Origin: JAGLOK01 sp963675575
GTDB lineage: Bacteria; Bacillota; Clostridia; Christensenellales; UMGS416
Direction of reading: 5' to 3'
NCBI GenBank assembly: GCA_963675575.1
Contig: OY776378.1
Span: 1,426,001-1,490,000 of the forward strand
DNA length: 64,000 bases
Positions 16,796 to 25,584 of this stretch are shown here, in pieces. The first letter of the stretch is position 1. Each line of letters opens with the position of its first letter. Position numbers and translations under genes: made by a program. Below the pieces are notes generated by a model. That model was not told the DNA's origin, did no database searches, and saw nothing but the letters and a program-made list of their open reading frames with translations.

Positions 16796-17224
16796 ATGCA
16801 TTCAGCATCCTATGAGATAACGGCATTGATAGCCAGATACATATTGTTTTTTTTGTGTTTTATTGTATTAATCCGCTCAATTTTCATAGCGCGCGCTTCA
16901 CGCCCTAACGTTATGATTTATAATAACGCACAAATAGCAAGTCTTACCGCTCTCGGTAAAAATAGAACATATTATTTAGGATATGATAATATAATTGGCT
17001 CATCTAAGAGGTGCGATATACAGGTGGCTACGCGAGGTGTTGCCAAAATCCATATTCAAATTTATAAGAAAAAGAATAATTGGATGATGTGTGCCTATTC
17101 AAGAAAACCAACCTATTTGAACGAAATAAAAGTCGGCGGCAGCATTCCGATAAGCTCGAATGATATTATAGGCCTGGGTTCTCAAAAATTTCGGTTTGAA
17201 ATAGCTGAAGGGGGAGATTCTTAA
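16796..17224 (+). CDS. Membrane-anchored FHA-domain protein
   Basis: A 142-residue protein with one N-terminal membrane helix (about residues 10-30) and a cytoplasmic FHA domain (about 55-138). FHA hallmarks are IIGSSKRCDIQV (strand with the Gly-Ser and Arg), VAKIHIQIY in the place of the usual S-x-x-H segment, and TYLNEIKV in the place of the T-x-x-N-G turn. FHA domains bind phosphothreonine, so this is a likely adaptor for a Ser/Thr kinase of the PASTA type, though none lies in the window. Its stop overlaps the ATG of the SEDS gene. FHA genes next to SEDS and PBP genes are known from actinobacteria and clostridia. Confidence 0.85.
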   Translation: MHSASYEITALIARYILFFLCFIVLIRSIFIARASRPNVMIYNNAQIASLTALGKNRTYYLGYDNIIGSSKRCDIQVATRGVAKIHIQIYKKKNNWMMCAYSRKPTYLNEIKVGGSIPISSNDIIGLGSQKFRFEIAEGGDS

Positions 17225-18468
17225 TGGCCGCTTGGAGGCGGAGCGCTCTGCCATTTGGTGCGATTGCTACTTTTGTGGGAGTTTCTTTTATATTGCTTTC
17301 AATTAGAAGCGAAGAATTAGATTTAGTCTCCGTTCTTATAGGAAGCGGGCTGATAGTGTTGCTTTTTGCGCAGTATTATGCGATCCCACATTTTCTGGGC
17401 AGGGTGGACAAGCCACTCATGATATGCATGAATATGCTTGCGGTAATCGGGCTTGTTGTGCTTTATCGGCTTGAAACAATGACGGGTATAAGACAATTTA
17501 TGTGGTTTTTCATTGGGTTATTGGCAATGATTGCGACAATTGTTTTCGTAAGCAAGATGGACTACCCCGAGGGCGGATTATGGATATTTATTGGTGGTGG
17601 CTTAGCATTCCTTCTGCTGGCGTTATTGTTTGGCAACGTTATAGGCGGAGCGCAAAACTGGATACAGCTTGAGACGCTGGGAGTGAATCTACAGCCTTCG
17701 GAATTCGTGAAAATTGCTCTTGTGCTTGCGACTGCTTCCGTGTTTAGAGAAAAAAGAAGGCAGCTTGCATATATGCCCGCATATATTTTCGCAATCCTGT
17801 GTATAATAATTTTAGTTTTAATTAAAGATTTGGGCGCAGCTCTTTTGTATTTCTGCGTCTTTATGGTAATGATGTATGCGGCCACCGGGTCCGGTCTTAT
17901 GTCATTTTTGGGAATAGCGGCTTTTTCAGGAGCTTCCGTAATTGCATACAATTTATTTGATCATGTGAGAGTAAGGGTACAGGTATGGATTAATCCTTGG
18001 GCGACCGCGGATACAGGAGGCTATCAGATTATTCATGGACTCATTGCCATAGTGTCCGGGGGTGCTTTTGGTTCAGGCTTGGGGTTGGGGTCACCTAGGT
18101 ATGTTCCTGCTTATACAACAGACTATGTCTTTTCTTCCATTTGTGAGGAGATGGGCATATTAATGGGAATTTTAGTTATTGCATTTTATGTTTTAATAAC
18201 AATTCGCGGCCTTAAAATCGCCATGAACTCAGAAAATTCATTTTTTTCTTTGCTCGCCTTGGGATGTACTGCAACAATCGCCTTCCAGACTATAATTATT
18301 CTTGGCGGGGTTATAAAGCTTATACCTCTTACGGGAATAACATTGCCGCTTGTAAGCTATGGCGGGTCATCAATGATTGTAACTATGGTACTTCTAGGTA
18401 TTTTACAGGCAATAGCAATACGCAATTCTAAGCAAAACAAGAATCGCGAGGAGGGTGCGAAAGAGTGA
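17224..18468 (+). CDS. SEDS peptidoglycan glycosyltransferase (FtsW/RodA/SpoVE family)
   Basis: Polytopic membrane protein of 414 residues with about ten hydrophobic segments that polymerises lipid II into glycan strands. The family region INPWATADTGGYQIIHGLIAIVSGG and the extracellular AYTTDYVFSSICEEMG are present, the latter keeping the essential aspartate. The C-terminal GGVIKLIPLTGITLPLVSYGGSS is also a family signature. It lies between the FHA gene (1-base overlap) and the PBP-like gene (4-base GTGA overlap). FtsW, RodA and SpoVE cannot be separated with confidence here; the FHA-SEDS-PBP order resembles the actinobacterial rodA-pbpA block. Confidence 0.92.
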   Translation: MAAWRRSALPFGAIATFVGVSFILLSIRSEELDLVSVLIGSGLIVLLFAQYYAIPHFLGRVDKPLMICMNMLAVIGLVVLYRLETMTGIRQFMWFFIGLLAMIATIVFVSKMDYPEGGLWIFIGGGLAFLLLALLFGNVIGGAQNWIQLETLGVNLQPSEFVKIALVLATASVFREKRRQLAYMPAYIFAILCIIILVLIKDLGAALLYFCVFMVMMYAATGSGLMSFLGIAAFSGASVIAYNLFDHVRVRVQVWINPWATADTGGYQIIHGLIAIVSGGAFGSGLGLGSPRYVPAYTTDYVFSSICEEMGILMGILVIAFYVLITIRGLKIAMNSENSFFSLLALGCTATIAFQTIIILGGVIKLIPLTGITLPLVSYGGSSMIVTMVLLGILQAIAIRNSKQNKNREEGAKE

Positions 18469-19841
18469 AAGGACTTAAGAAAAATATCACGGTTGTTTTA
18501 ATTATTTTCATTTCGCTTTTCACATTGCTTGTGGGATATTTCATATATGATGTTATATTGTATTCGGGAAGGTGGATAAGTTCTGCATATAATCCTCGGC
18601 TTAGAGAGCAGCGCGCTTCGGTTATTCCGGGCAGCATATATGATGTGAACGGCTTGGAACTGGCGGGATCCGCCTACAGCAAGAGAACTTATATAGCCGA
18701 TGAAGAAATAAGGATGTCGGTCAGCCAGATAATTGGCGATATTTATGGATTTTCACCTTTGGGAGTGGAAACCACGCAGGGTGCTTGGCTTTTGGGCTTC
18801 AATGAAGGTATAGCGGATAGAATAAAGCGAGTCTTAGTCAGCGAAGCTGCACATGGGAGCGATTTAACACTAACAATAGATGCTAAACTAAATTCAGATA
18901 TTTCAGATATGCTAAAAAATTATAATGGCGCGGCTGTTGTTTTAAACTATAAGACCGGTGAAATACTTGCCATGGTTTCACTGCCGCAATTTGATTTAAC
19001 TCAAATAGACGTCAACCAAATACATGGTGGGGCTAATGAAGAGTCTCTTAGCAACAGGGCGGTACAATCAGCTTATGCTCCCGGTGAAGTATTTGAGGTG
19101 GTTTCTGTGGCCGTAGCCATGGAAAATCTTGATTTCTCGGGCAAATCCTTTGCCTGTAAGGGTGCATACTATACGGAAGATGGGCTCGTCGAGTGTGACA
19201 AACTTCATGGTGAACAAACATTTGAAGAAATGATAGCTAACCATTGCAAAAGCGGCATAGCACAGCTAAGTGTTGAAATTGGCGTGAAAAATCTGCAAAG
19301 AGCTGCCGAAAAGGTTGGATTCAATTATCAATTTTTATTCAGCGATTTAGTTTTATATGAATCGGAAATGACGCTTAACTCTCTTACTTCAGATTATGAT
19401 TTGGCGAATGCCGGGCTGGGGATTTATGGTGTTTCTGCCACACCGATGCATATGGCAATGATATATGGCGCTATAGCAAATGCTGGTAAGATTGTTCCGC
19501 TGAGGCTTTTGAAAGAAATTGAAGGTGTTGATATGTCAAAAAGAAACGACACCATAAGAAAATCATTTAATTACGCAGTGGCTCAAAGCCTAGATAACAT
19601 ATTGAAGGAAAGCAATCCTATCATTGTTGGAAATACAACTATTTGTGGTATTTATTCCAAAGTGGAAGATGAATCTGAATATTATAAAACTGTTTCATGG
19701 TATGTTGGGTATTCAGATAATGAAAACTATCCTTATTCAATAGCTATAGCAGTGGAGGATTACGACAAAAGCAGCATGAATATGAAACAAATCGCAAAGT
19801 CGATTTTTGAAAAAATTATTGAAAACAATGAAGGTAATTAA
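18465..19841 (+). CDS. Class B PBP homologue lacking the catalytic motifs (pseudoenzyme)
   Basis: A 458-residue protein with one N-terminal membrane helix (about 8-30), the PBPA-like N-terminal fold (RGSIYDVNG-type region seen as IPGSIYDVNG) and a transpeptidase-like domain. The SxxK motif region reads YAPGEVFEVVSV, so the nucleophile serine is E208 and the lysine is E211. The SxN site reads HCK, and the KTG region reads CGIYSKVE. The flanking conserved residues (NRAVQSAYAPG, MAMIYGAIANAGK, SWYVGYS) remain, so the fold appears intact and the frame is open to the end. It starts with GTG behind SD GAGGAGGG and overlaps the SEDS gene. A structural or regulatory partner for SEDS is inferred. Confidence 0.85.
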   Translation: MKGLKKNITVVLIIFISLFTLLVGYFIYDVILYSGRWISSAYNPRLREQRASVIPGSIYDVNGLELAGSAYSKRTYIADEEIRMSVSQIIGDIYGFSPLGVETTQGAWLLGFNEGIADRIKRVLVSEAAHGSDLTLTIDAKLNSDISDMLKNYNGAAVVLNYKTGEILAMVSLPQFDLTQIDVNQIHGGANEESLSNRAVQSAYAPGEVFEVVSVAVAMENLDFSGKSFACKGAYYTEDGLVECDKLHGEQTFEEMIANHCKSGIAQLSVEIGVKNLQRAAEKVGFNYQFLFSDLVLYESEMTLNSLTSDYDLANAGLGIYGVSATPMHMAMIYGAIANAGKIVPLRLLKEIEGVDMSKRNDTIRKSFNYAVAQSLDNILKESNPIIVGNTTICGIYSKVEDESEYYKTVSWYVGYSDNENYPYSIAIAVEDYDKSSMNMKQIAKSIFEKIIENNEGN

Positions 19842-19902
19842 ACATCAGAACGCAATTGAATAACCAGCGTATCTAATTTTTATTAAAAAGTAAAATACTA
19901 TA

Positions 19903-19920
19903 TTTTTATCGTGATAAAAA
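19903..19920. repeat. Dyad upstream of uvrC
   Basis: Perfect 8-base arms TTTTTATC and GATAAAAA around a GT centre. It lies in the 151-base gap between the PBP-like gene and uvrC. It could be an operator or a weak minus-strand terminator; I see no clear promoter in the gap. Confidence 0.4.
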
Positions 19921-19992
19921 AACAAGATATTCAAACCATGAAGTTACAGATGATTAGGTAGAAGTAGGTTTGTTAGTATCGGGGTAAAGGAA

Positions 19993-21855
19993 ATGATTCA
20001 AACTATAAAGGACAATATAAATGATATCCCTCAGCTTCCGGGAGTATATTTAATGAAGGATGAAGAAGATAGTATAATTTATGTTGGCAAGGCGAAAAAA
20101 CTAAAAAACAGAGTAAAATCTTATTTTATAAACGAGAAAAACATTACAATAAAAACTAGGGCTTTGGTGGAGCATGTAAAAAAGATTGACTGGATTGTGA
20201 CTGACACCGAGCATGAGGCTTTTGCTTTGGAATCAAACCTTATAAAGCAATTTATGCCCAGATATAACATAATGCTTAAAGATGATAAGCATTATCCGTA
20301 CATTAAAATAAATTTAAAGGATGATTATCCGCGCATAGAAATTGTGCGCAAGGTAAAAAAAGACGGGGCAAAATATTTCGGTCCATACTTTGACGCTACT
20401 GCTATGCGAAAAATGGTGGACGCGGTTAACAGAACCTTTAAAATCAGAACGTGCAAAAAGAATATATCAAAAATTAAAGGTAAAGAGCGTCCTTGTCTTG
20501 AATATGACATTGGAAGATGTGTCGCGCCTTGTTTGGCAAGTGTTTCAAGGGAGGAGTATAGGGCAATAATAACCGATGTTATAGATTTTTTATTCGGAGA
20601 TGTTGATAAGGTGAGGGCCGATTTGGAAACTAAGATGAACGAAGCCTCTAAAAAAACGCAGTTTGAAAAAGCGGCGCAATATCGGGATCGCCTAAAAGGG
20701 ATAGAGATTGCACAAAACCAGGGACAAAGGGTGATTGCGACCAACAATGAGAATTTTGACTTATTTGCGGTTGAACATAATCAATTGCAGGCAGTAGCAC
20801 AGGCTTTGATTATACGCAGCGGCAAAGTGATAGGCTCTGAAAGTTTCTCTATGGATATGCCCGAAGGCGGCGAAGCTGGAGAAATATTATCGTATTTTAT
20901 TCAAAACTACTATCTAAATCAAAATATTGTTCCGAAAGATATATTTATTTCCGATGATTTGACGGAGCCAACTAATATTGTTGAATATTTGTCCGAGCTT
21001 AGGCAGGGTCCTGTATATATTTCTATTCCAAAACGGGGGAAAAAGAGACAGCTAATACAAATGGCGAAAGAAAACGCTTCGCAAGAACTGGAACGTATAA
21101 ATTTAGGACAGCAAAGAAAATATGAGCGAACCGGCGGTGCGGTTAAGGCTCTTAAGGAAGAGCTTAAACTTACTTCTGTTCCAAATAGGATAGAAGGTTT
21201 TGATATATCAAATATTCAGGGAGTTGACACTGTCGCGTCAATGGTGGTGTTTGAAGACGGAATTCCGAAAAGAAGCGATTATAGGCGGTTTAAAATAAAG
21301 ACGGTTATCGGACCTGATGATTTCAAATCAATGGCTGAAGTTATTAGAAGACGTTTTGAACGGCTAATCAAAGAACAGGAGCAGGGGAAAATCGACGGTT
21401 TCGCATCAATGCCGGATTTGGTTTTAATTGACGGCGGCAAAGGACAGCTTTCTTCAGCAAGAGAGATTATGAAGAAGTTGGGCTTTGAAAAAATTGATAC
21501 AATTGGCTTAGCCAAAAGAGAAGAGGAAATTTTCGTTGGGGATAGCCAAGAAATGATTATGTTAAGCAAGCGCTCACCTGCTTTGCATCTTTTGCAAAGG
21601 ATACGAGATGAAGCCCATAGATTTGCAATTACTTATCATCGTTCGCTAAGAAAAAAGAGTTCTTACAGATCGGTGCTTGATGATATACCTAAAATTGGCG
21701 ACAAGCGCAAGCGAGCCCTTCTTATGACTTTCCCTACGGTATCTGCAATTAAAAACGCTGATTATGATTCATTGCTTAAAGTTGAGGGAATGTCCAAAGA
21801 TGCAGCACAATCTGTAATCGAATATTTTAAAGCTGGCAAAGATAGAAAAGATTAG
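19993..21855 (+). CDS. uvrC: Excinuclease ABC subunit C
   Basis: Makes the two incisions in nucleotide excision repair. Domains in order: GIY-YIG nuclease (PGVYLMKDEEDSIIYVGKAK, residues 15-90), cysteine region, UvrB-binding UVR motif (about 205-240), RNase H-like endonuclease domain (from about 380, FDISNIQG and LVLIDGGKGQ), and a C-terminal HhH pair (IPKIGDKRKRALL, KVEGMSKDAAQ). At 620 residues it is full length. uvrB and uvrA are 12 kb downstream. SD AAAGG precedes the ATG. Confidence 0.97.
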   Translation: MIQTIKDNINDIPQLPGVYLMKDEEDSIIYVGKAKKLKNRVKSYFINEKNITIKTRALVEHVKKIDWIVTDTEHEAFALESNLIKQFMPRYNIMLKDDKHYPYIKINLKDDYPRIEIVRKVKKDGAKYFGPYFDATAMRKMVDAVNRTFKIRTCKKNISKIKGKERPCLEYDIGRCVAPCLASVSREEYRAIITDVIDFLFGDVDKVRADLETKMNEASKKTQFEKAAQYRDRLKGIEIAQNQGQRVIATNNENFDLFAVEHNQLQAVAQALIIRSGKVIGSESFSMDMPEGGEAGEILSYFIQNYYLNQNIVPKDIFISDDLTEPTNIVEYLSELRQGPVYISIPKRGKKRQLIQMAKENASQELERINLGQQRKYERTGGAVKALKEELKLTSVPNRIEGFDISNIQGVDTVASMVVFEDGIPKRSDYRRFKIKTVIGPDDFKSMAEVIRRRFERLIKEQEQGKIDGFASMPDLVLIDGGKGQLSSAREIMKKLGFEKIDTIGLAKREEEIFVGDSQEMIMLSKRSPALHLLQRIRDEAHRFAITYHRSLRKKSSYRSVLDDIPKIGDKRKRALLMTFPTVSAIKNADYDSLLKVEGMSKDAAQSVIEYFKAGKDRKD

Positions 21856-21868
21856 ATATAATTTAAGT

Positions 21869-22675
21869 ATGGATATAAAATTATTATTGTTGGACTTGGA
21901 CGGGACTTTGCTTAATTCTAGGGAAAAGCTATCCCAACGAACGGCAGCCGCAGTAAAAAATGCAGTGAATAACGATATTATTGTGGTTCTGGCCTCAGGA
22001 AGAATGCATGCATCACTTTTGCCATATGCGGAAGCTTTGAACACTCAAGGCCCGATAATCAGCTGCAATGGCGCATTGATAAAAGATTCTTTTAATGGGC
22101 AAAAAATTTATTCGAATCCTGTGCCAATTAAGCTTGCGCGAGAAGTATTAAACTTTGCCAGCAATAATGATATGTATTGCCAATTTTATACTGATAAAGA
22201 CTATTTTATCGAAAAACACTGTGCTTTAAGTGAACAATATTTTGAGATAACGGGAATAAAAGGTATTGAATTGGGAGGTAAACTTTCCGAGAAAATTATA
22301 GAGGATCCGCCTAAACTTTTAATGATTGACTATGATAAAAATAAAGTCAAAAAAGTTTTCGGTAAATTGAAAAAAGAATTTGACAATTTTTTATATATTA
22401 CGCAATCAAAAAGTCAATATATAGAGATAATGAACAAGTACACCAACAAAGGCGCAGCACTACTTAAGATCTGCGAAATATTTAATATAAATCCTAGTGA
22501 CTGTATGGCGATAGGTGATGGGCTAAATGACTTGGAAATGATACAAAACGCGGGTGTTGGCGTGGCGGTTGGAAGCGCTGTTGAAGAACTAAAGAAAGCG
22601 GCTGATATCGTTTGTGATACAGCAGATGATGACGGACCGGCAAAAATAATTGAAAAATACATTCTAAACAACTAA
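21869..22675 (+). CDS. Cof-type HAD-superfamily phosphatase
   Basis: A 268-residue haloacid dehalogenase-like hydrolase of the Cof/YidA group. Motif I is LLLLDLDGTLLNS with the two catalytic aspartates, motif II is VVLASGR, and motif IV is CMAIGDGLNDLEMIQNAG; a C2-type cap lies between. Family members dephosphorylate sugar phosphates or flavin intermediates, and the substrate cannot be told from sequence. It begins 13 bases after uvrC and has no SD; a TATAAT lies 6 bases before the ATG (21857-21862), so it may be read by coupling or from an internal promoter. hprK follows after 16 bases. Confidence 0.9.
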   Translation: MDIKLLLLDLDGTLLNSREKLSQRTAAAVKNAVNNDIIVVLASGRMHASLLPYAEALNTQGPIISCNGALIKDSFNGQKIYSNPVPIKLAREVLNFASNNDMYCQFYTDKDYFIEKHCALSEQYFEITGIKGIELGGKLSEKIIEDPPKLLMIDYDKNKVKKVFGKLKKEFDNFLYITQSKSQYIEIMNKYTNKGAALLKICEIFNINPSDCMAIGDGLNDLEMIQNAGVGVAVGSAVEELKKAADIVCDTADDDGPAKIIEKYILNN

Positions 22676-22691
22676 TGATTCGGAGGAAACA

Positions 22692-23615
22692 ATGGCAAAA
22701 GTTAAAATAGAAGAATTTGCTAAAGCACTGGAACTTGAGGTGCTGTATGACGGTGAAGTCGATGAGATAGAAATCCTTACTGCGAACCTTAACAGACCAG
22801 GCTTGCAATTGGCTGGTTTCTTTGACTATTTCGCGGCAGATAGAATTCAGGTTTGGGGAAAAGTTGAAATGACTTATCTTTGTGAGTTTTTAAACACTGA
22901 GCAGAGGCTGCTCATTGTTGATAAGTTCTTATCTTTCCCGATACCATGTGTTCTTGTCAGCCGTGGTCAAGAAGTTCCTGATGAAATATTAAATCTTGCG
23001 AAAAAATACAAACGGCCTATGTTTAGGTCCAATCTTGTTACCACTAAACTTTTCCACGGCGCTATTTCATATCTTGATATGCTTCTTGCACCTCAGGTTT
23101 CAAGACATGGTGTATTAATGGATATAAACGGTGTGGGAGTATATCTTATCGGCGAATCAGGAATAGGAAAGTCTGAAACGGCACTTGAAATGATTAAACG
23201 TGGACATAGGTTGGTTGCAGATGATGTTGTTGACATTATGAAAGTCGGACGTGACACTTTGGTGGGAGAATCCCCCGAGTCCATACGTCATTTTATGGAG
23301 CTCCGCGGAGTTGGGATAATTGATGTAAGACAAATGTACGGGGTTGGTTCAGTAATAAACAGAAAAACAATTGATTTGGTTATCCGTATGGAAGTGTGGG
23401 ATGGAGAGAAATCATACGAACGTTTGGGGCTTCATGATGAATTTGTGACAATATTGGGAGTTAAGCTCCCAGAGATTGTAGTTCCTGTTAGACCGGGAAG
23501 AAACCTTGCAATCATAATTGAGGTAGCTGCACGCAATTATAGGCTTAAATTTATGGGTTATAACTCCGCGGCAGCACTTAGCGATCGTTTGGCTAACAGC
23601 CACAATGAATTTTAA
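22692..23615 (+). CDS. hprK: HPr kinase/phosphorylase
   Basis: Phosphorylates and dephosphorylates Ser46 of HPr and Crh, the central switch of carbon catabolite control in Firmicutes. At 307 residues it is full length. The N-terminal domain is followed by the SRHGVLMDINGVGVYL segment with the conserved His, and the Walker A GESGIGKSETAL (about residues 153-164). The family signature near residue 200 (ELRGVGIIDVRQMYG) is intact. Its substrate Crh is encoded about 3 kb downstream. An AT-rich hairpin with weak termination potential follows. Confidence 0.97.
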   Translation: MAKVKIEEFAKALELEVLYDGEVDEIEILTANLNRPGLQLAGFFDYFAADRIQVWGKVEMTYLCEFLNTEQRLLIVDKFLSFPIPCVLVSRGQEVPDEILNLAKKYKRPMFRSNLVTTKLFHGAISYLDMLLAPQVSRHGVLMDINGVGVYLIGESGIGKSETALEMIKRGHRLVADDVVDIMKVGRDTLVGESPESIRHFMELRGVGIIDVRQMYGVGSVINRKTIDLVIRMEVWDGEKSYERLGLHDEFVTILGVKLPEIVVPVRPGRNLAIIIEVAARNYRLKFMGYNSAAALSDRLANSHNEF

Positions 23616-23625
23616 TGATATATAT

Positions 23626-23661
23626 ATTATTGCCTAATTATTTAATAAATTAGGCAATAAT
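23626..23661 (+). terminator. Hairpin after hprK
   Basis: A perfect 14-bp stem (23626-23639 with 23648-23661) and an 8-base loop. No proper T-run follows, so termination would be weak or Rho-dependent. Confidence 0.45.
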
Positions 23662-23698
23662 TCTGTTAATATATTTGATGCTTTGGTTTTAGGCTTGC

Positions 23699-23727
23699 TT
23701 GAAAAACAAAGGGCTTTAGTGTACTAT
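23699..23727 (+). promoter_or_regulatory. murB promoter
   Basis: TTGAAA (23699-23704), 17-base spacer, TACTAT (23722-23727), about 50 bases before the ATG. It would serve murB-rapZ-whiA-crh-dnaE. Confidence 0.5.
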
Positions 23728-23777
23728 AGTATTAAGGAATTAACTTAATTAGACTTGTTTGTAGCAATGGAGATATT

Positions 23778-24689
23778 ATGATGCAAAAAGAAGAATTATA
23801 TAAGAATCTTGTTGAAATATTAGGAGATGAGAAGGTTTTTTTAGATGAAAATTTATCTACACGCTCTTCTTTTGAAACGGGTGGTTTAGCAGATGTATTT
23901 ATTACCCCGGCAAACACAGATGAAATTGTTGAAGCAGTTAAATATATCAATTCGGTAAATGTTTCCTTAACTTTGATTGGGAATTGTACCAATTTGTTAA
24001 TTCGTGATAAAGGCGTCAGAGGCGTTACAATGTCTTTATATGACAATTTTAATATAGTTGATATAGAAGAAAATATTATTCATGCACAGTCCGGAGCTCT
24101 GATTTCAGCTGTTGCCAACTATGCATGCAGAGCAGGACTTTCTGGGTTGGAATTTGCAAGCGGAATACCTGGAACAATAGGCGGCGCTGTAAAAATCAAT
24201 GCTGGCGCTTATGATTATGAGATTAAAGATGTTTTTAAAAGCGCGGCTATTCTTATGCGTGACGGAGCACTTCTTGAATATGAATTAGAAGCTATGAGCT
24301 TTGATTATAGATCGAGTGCGATAAAAGATGAATTAATACTTGATGTTTTATTAGAGCTCGAGCCCGGCGACATTCAAAAAATTCGTCATAAGATGGTTTC
24401 TTTTAACAAGAAACGAAAAGAAAAACAACCCCTCAACATGCCTTCCGCAGGTTCTACGTTTAAACGTCCAAAAGGCAATTACGCAGGCAAATTGATTGAA
24501 GAGGCCGGCCTGAAAGGTTTTCAGGTGGGTGGAGCGAGAGTTTCAATAAAACATTGCGGATTTGTGGTTAATACCGGGAATGCGACATCGGAAGATATTG
24601 AGATTTTGATAAATAAAATACAAGAGGCAGTTTTTGAACACAGCGGAGTAAAACTTGAAACTGAGGTAGTAATAATTGGAGAAAAATAG
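23778..24689 (+). CDS. murB: UDP-N-acetylenolpyruvoylglucosamine reductase
   Basis: FAD enzyme completing UDP-MurNAc synthesis for peptidoglycan. The 303-residue protein is a type II MurB. The FAD-binding segments TLIGNCTNLLIRDKG and ASGIPGTIGGAVKINAGAY and the catalytic serine region PSAGSTFKRP are present, with the C-terminal glutamate in ETEVVIIGE. The start is ATG 23778, or the adjacent ATG 23781, behind GGAGA. It heads the murB-rapZ-whiA-crh set, a common Firmicutes order. Confidence 0.95.
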   Translation: MMQKEELYKNLVEILGDEKVFLDENLSTRSSFETGGLADVFITPANTDEIVEAVKYINSVNVSLTLIGNCTNLLIRDKGVRGVTMSLYDNFNIVDIEENIIHAQSGALISAVANYACRAGLSGLEFASGIPGTIGGAVKINAGAYDYEIKDVFKSAAILMRDGALLEYELEAMSFDYRSSAIKDELILDVLLELEPGDIQKIRHKMVSFNKKRKEKQPLNMPSAGSTFKRPKGNYAGKLIEEAGLKGFQVGGARVSIKHCGFVVNTGNATSEDIEILINKIQEAVFEHSGVKLETEVVIIGEK

Positions 24690-24707
24690 TTAATCGGAGG
24701 ACAACTT

Positions 24708-25577
24708 TTGAGACTTGTAATGGTTACCGGTGTATCCGGAGCAGGTAAAACCCAAGCTTTGCATATAATGGAGGATATGGACTATTACTGCATAGATAAT
24801 CTTCCACCTATTTTAATTGAAACTTTTTTGGATTTGACGGCAAATAATACAACACTCAATATTAATAAAATCGCTATTGGGATAGATATTAGAAGTGCAA
24901 AACAATTCGATAATATAAAAAAAATTATTTCTTCATTAAGCGATGAAAGTGTGACCTGTGAAATATTGTTTTTAGAGGCCAAGAACGACACTATTGTGAA
25001 GCGCTTTAAAGAAACTAAAAGAACACATCCATTGGCAAGAGAAGGAAATCTTTTAGAAGCTATTAAAATGGAAAGAGATATAATCCAGCCTATAAAAGAG
25101 ATTGCTAATTATATCGTTGACACTACCAATTATTCCATCTGGCAGCTTAAGGAAAAGATAAATAAAATTTTTTCCGAGGACGGAAGGGAAATCAGTTTTC
25201 CTATCAATGTTGTATCCTTTGGTTTTAAAAACGGCGTACCCAACGATGCAGATATGGTGTTTGATGTAAGATTTATTACTAATCCATTTTATATACCCGA
25301 ACTTAAGGACAAAACAGGTTTGGACAACGAAGTGCGTGAGTTTGTATTGTCCACAAATGAAGCCAGAGTTTTTTTGGATAAATTGATAGATATGGTTGAT
25401 TACCTTATCCCGCTTTTTTTAATGGAGGGCAAAGGCCAGCTTACGATTGCGATTGGATGCACCGGCGGCAGACATCGTTCCGTCAGTATTGCAAATGAAC
25501 TTAATAAACATTTGCAAAAAAAAGGGTATGGATCACATGTAGAGCACAGAAGCCTTCGGGCAAATAATTCAATGTGA
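24708..25577 (+). CDS. rapZ: RapZ/YvcJ nucleotide-binding protein
   Basis: P-loop protein of the RapZ family; in E. coli an RNase adaptor sensing GlcN6P, in B. subtilis (YvcJ) a GTPase linked to competence and phosphate metabolism. Walker A GVSGAGKTQALHIMED is at residues 7-22, followed by the family marker YYCIDNLPP, and the C-terminal RNA-binding-like domain has GCTGGRHRSV. The start is TTG 24708, set by SD GGAGG 8 bases upstream. At 289 residues it is full length. It lies 7 bases before whiA. Confidence 0.94.
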   Translation: MRLVMVTGVSGAGKTQALHIMEDMDYYCIDNLPPILIETFLDLTANNTTLNINKIAIGIDIRSAKQFDNIKKIISSLSDESVTCEILFLEAKNDTIVKRFKETKRTHPLAREGNLLEAIKMERDIIQPIKEIANYIVDTTNYSIWQLKEKINKIFSEDGREISFPINVVSFGFKNGVPNDADMVFDVRFITNPFYIPELKDKTGLDNEVREFVLSTNEARVFLDKLIDMVDYLIPLFLMEGKGQLTIAIGCTGGRHRSVSIANELNKHLQKKGYGSHVEHRSLRANNSM

Positions 25578-25584
25578 GGAATAT

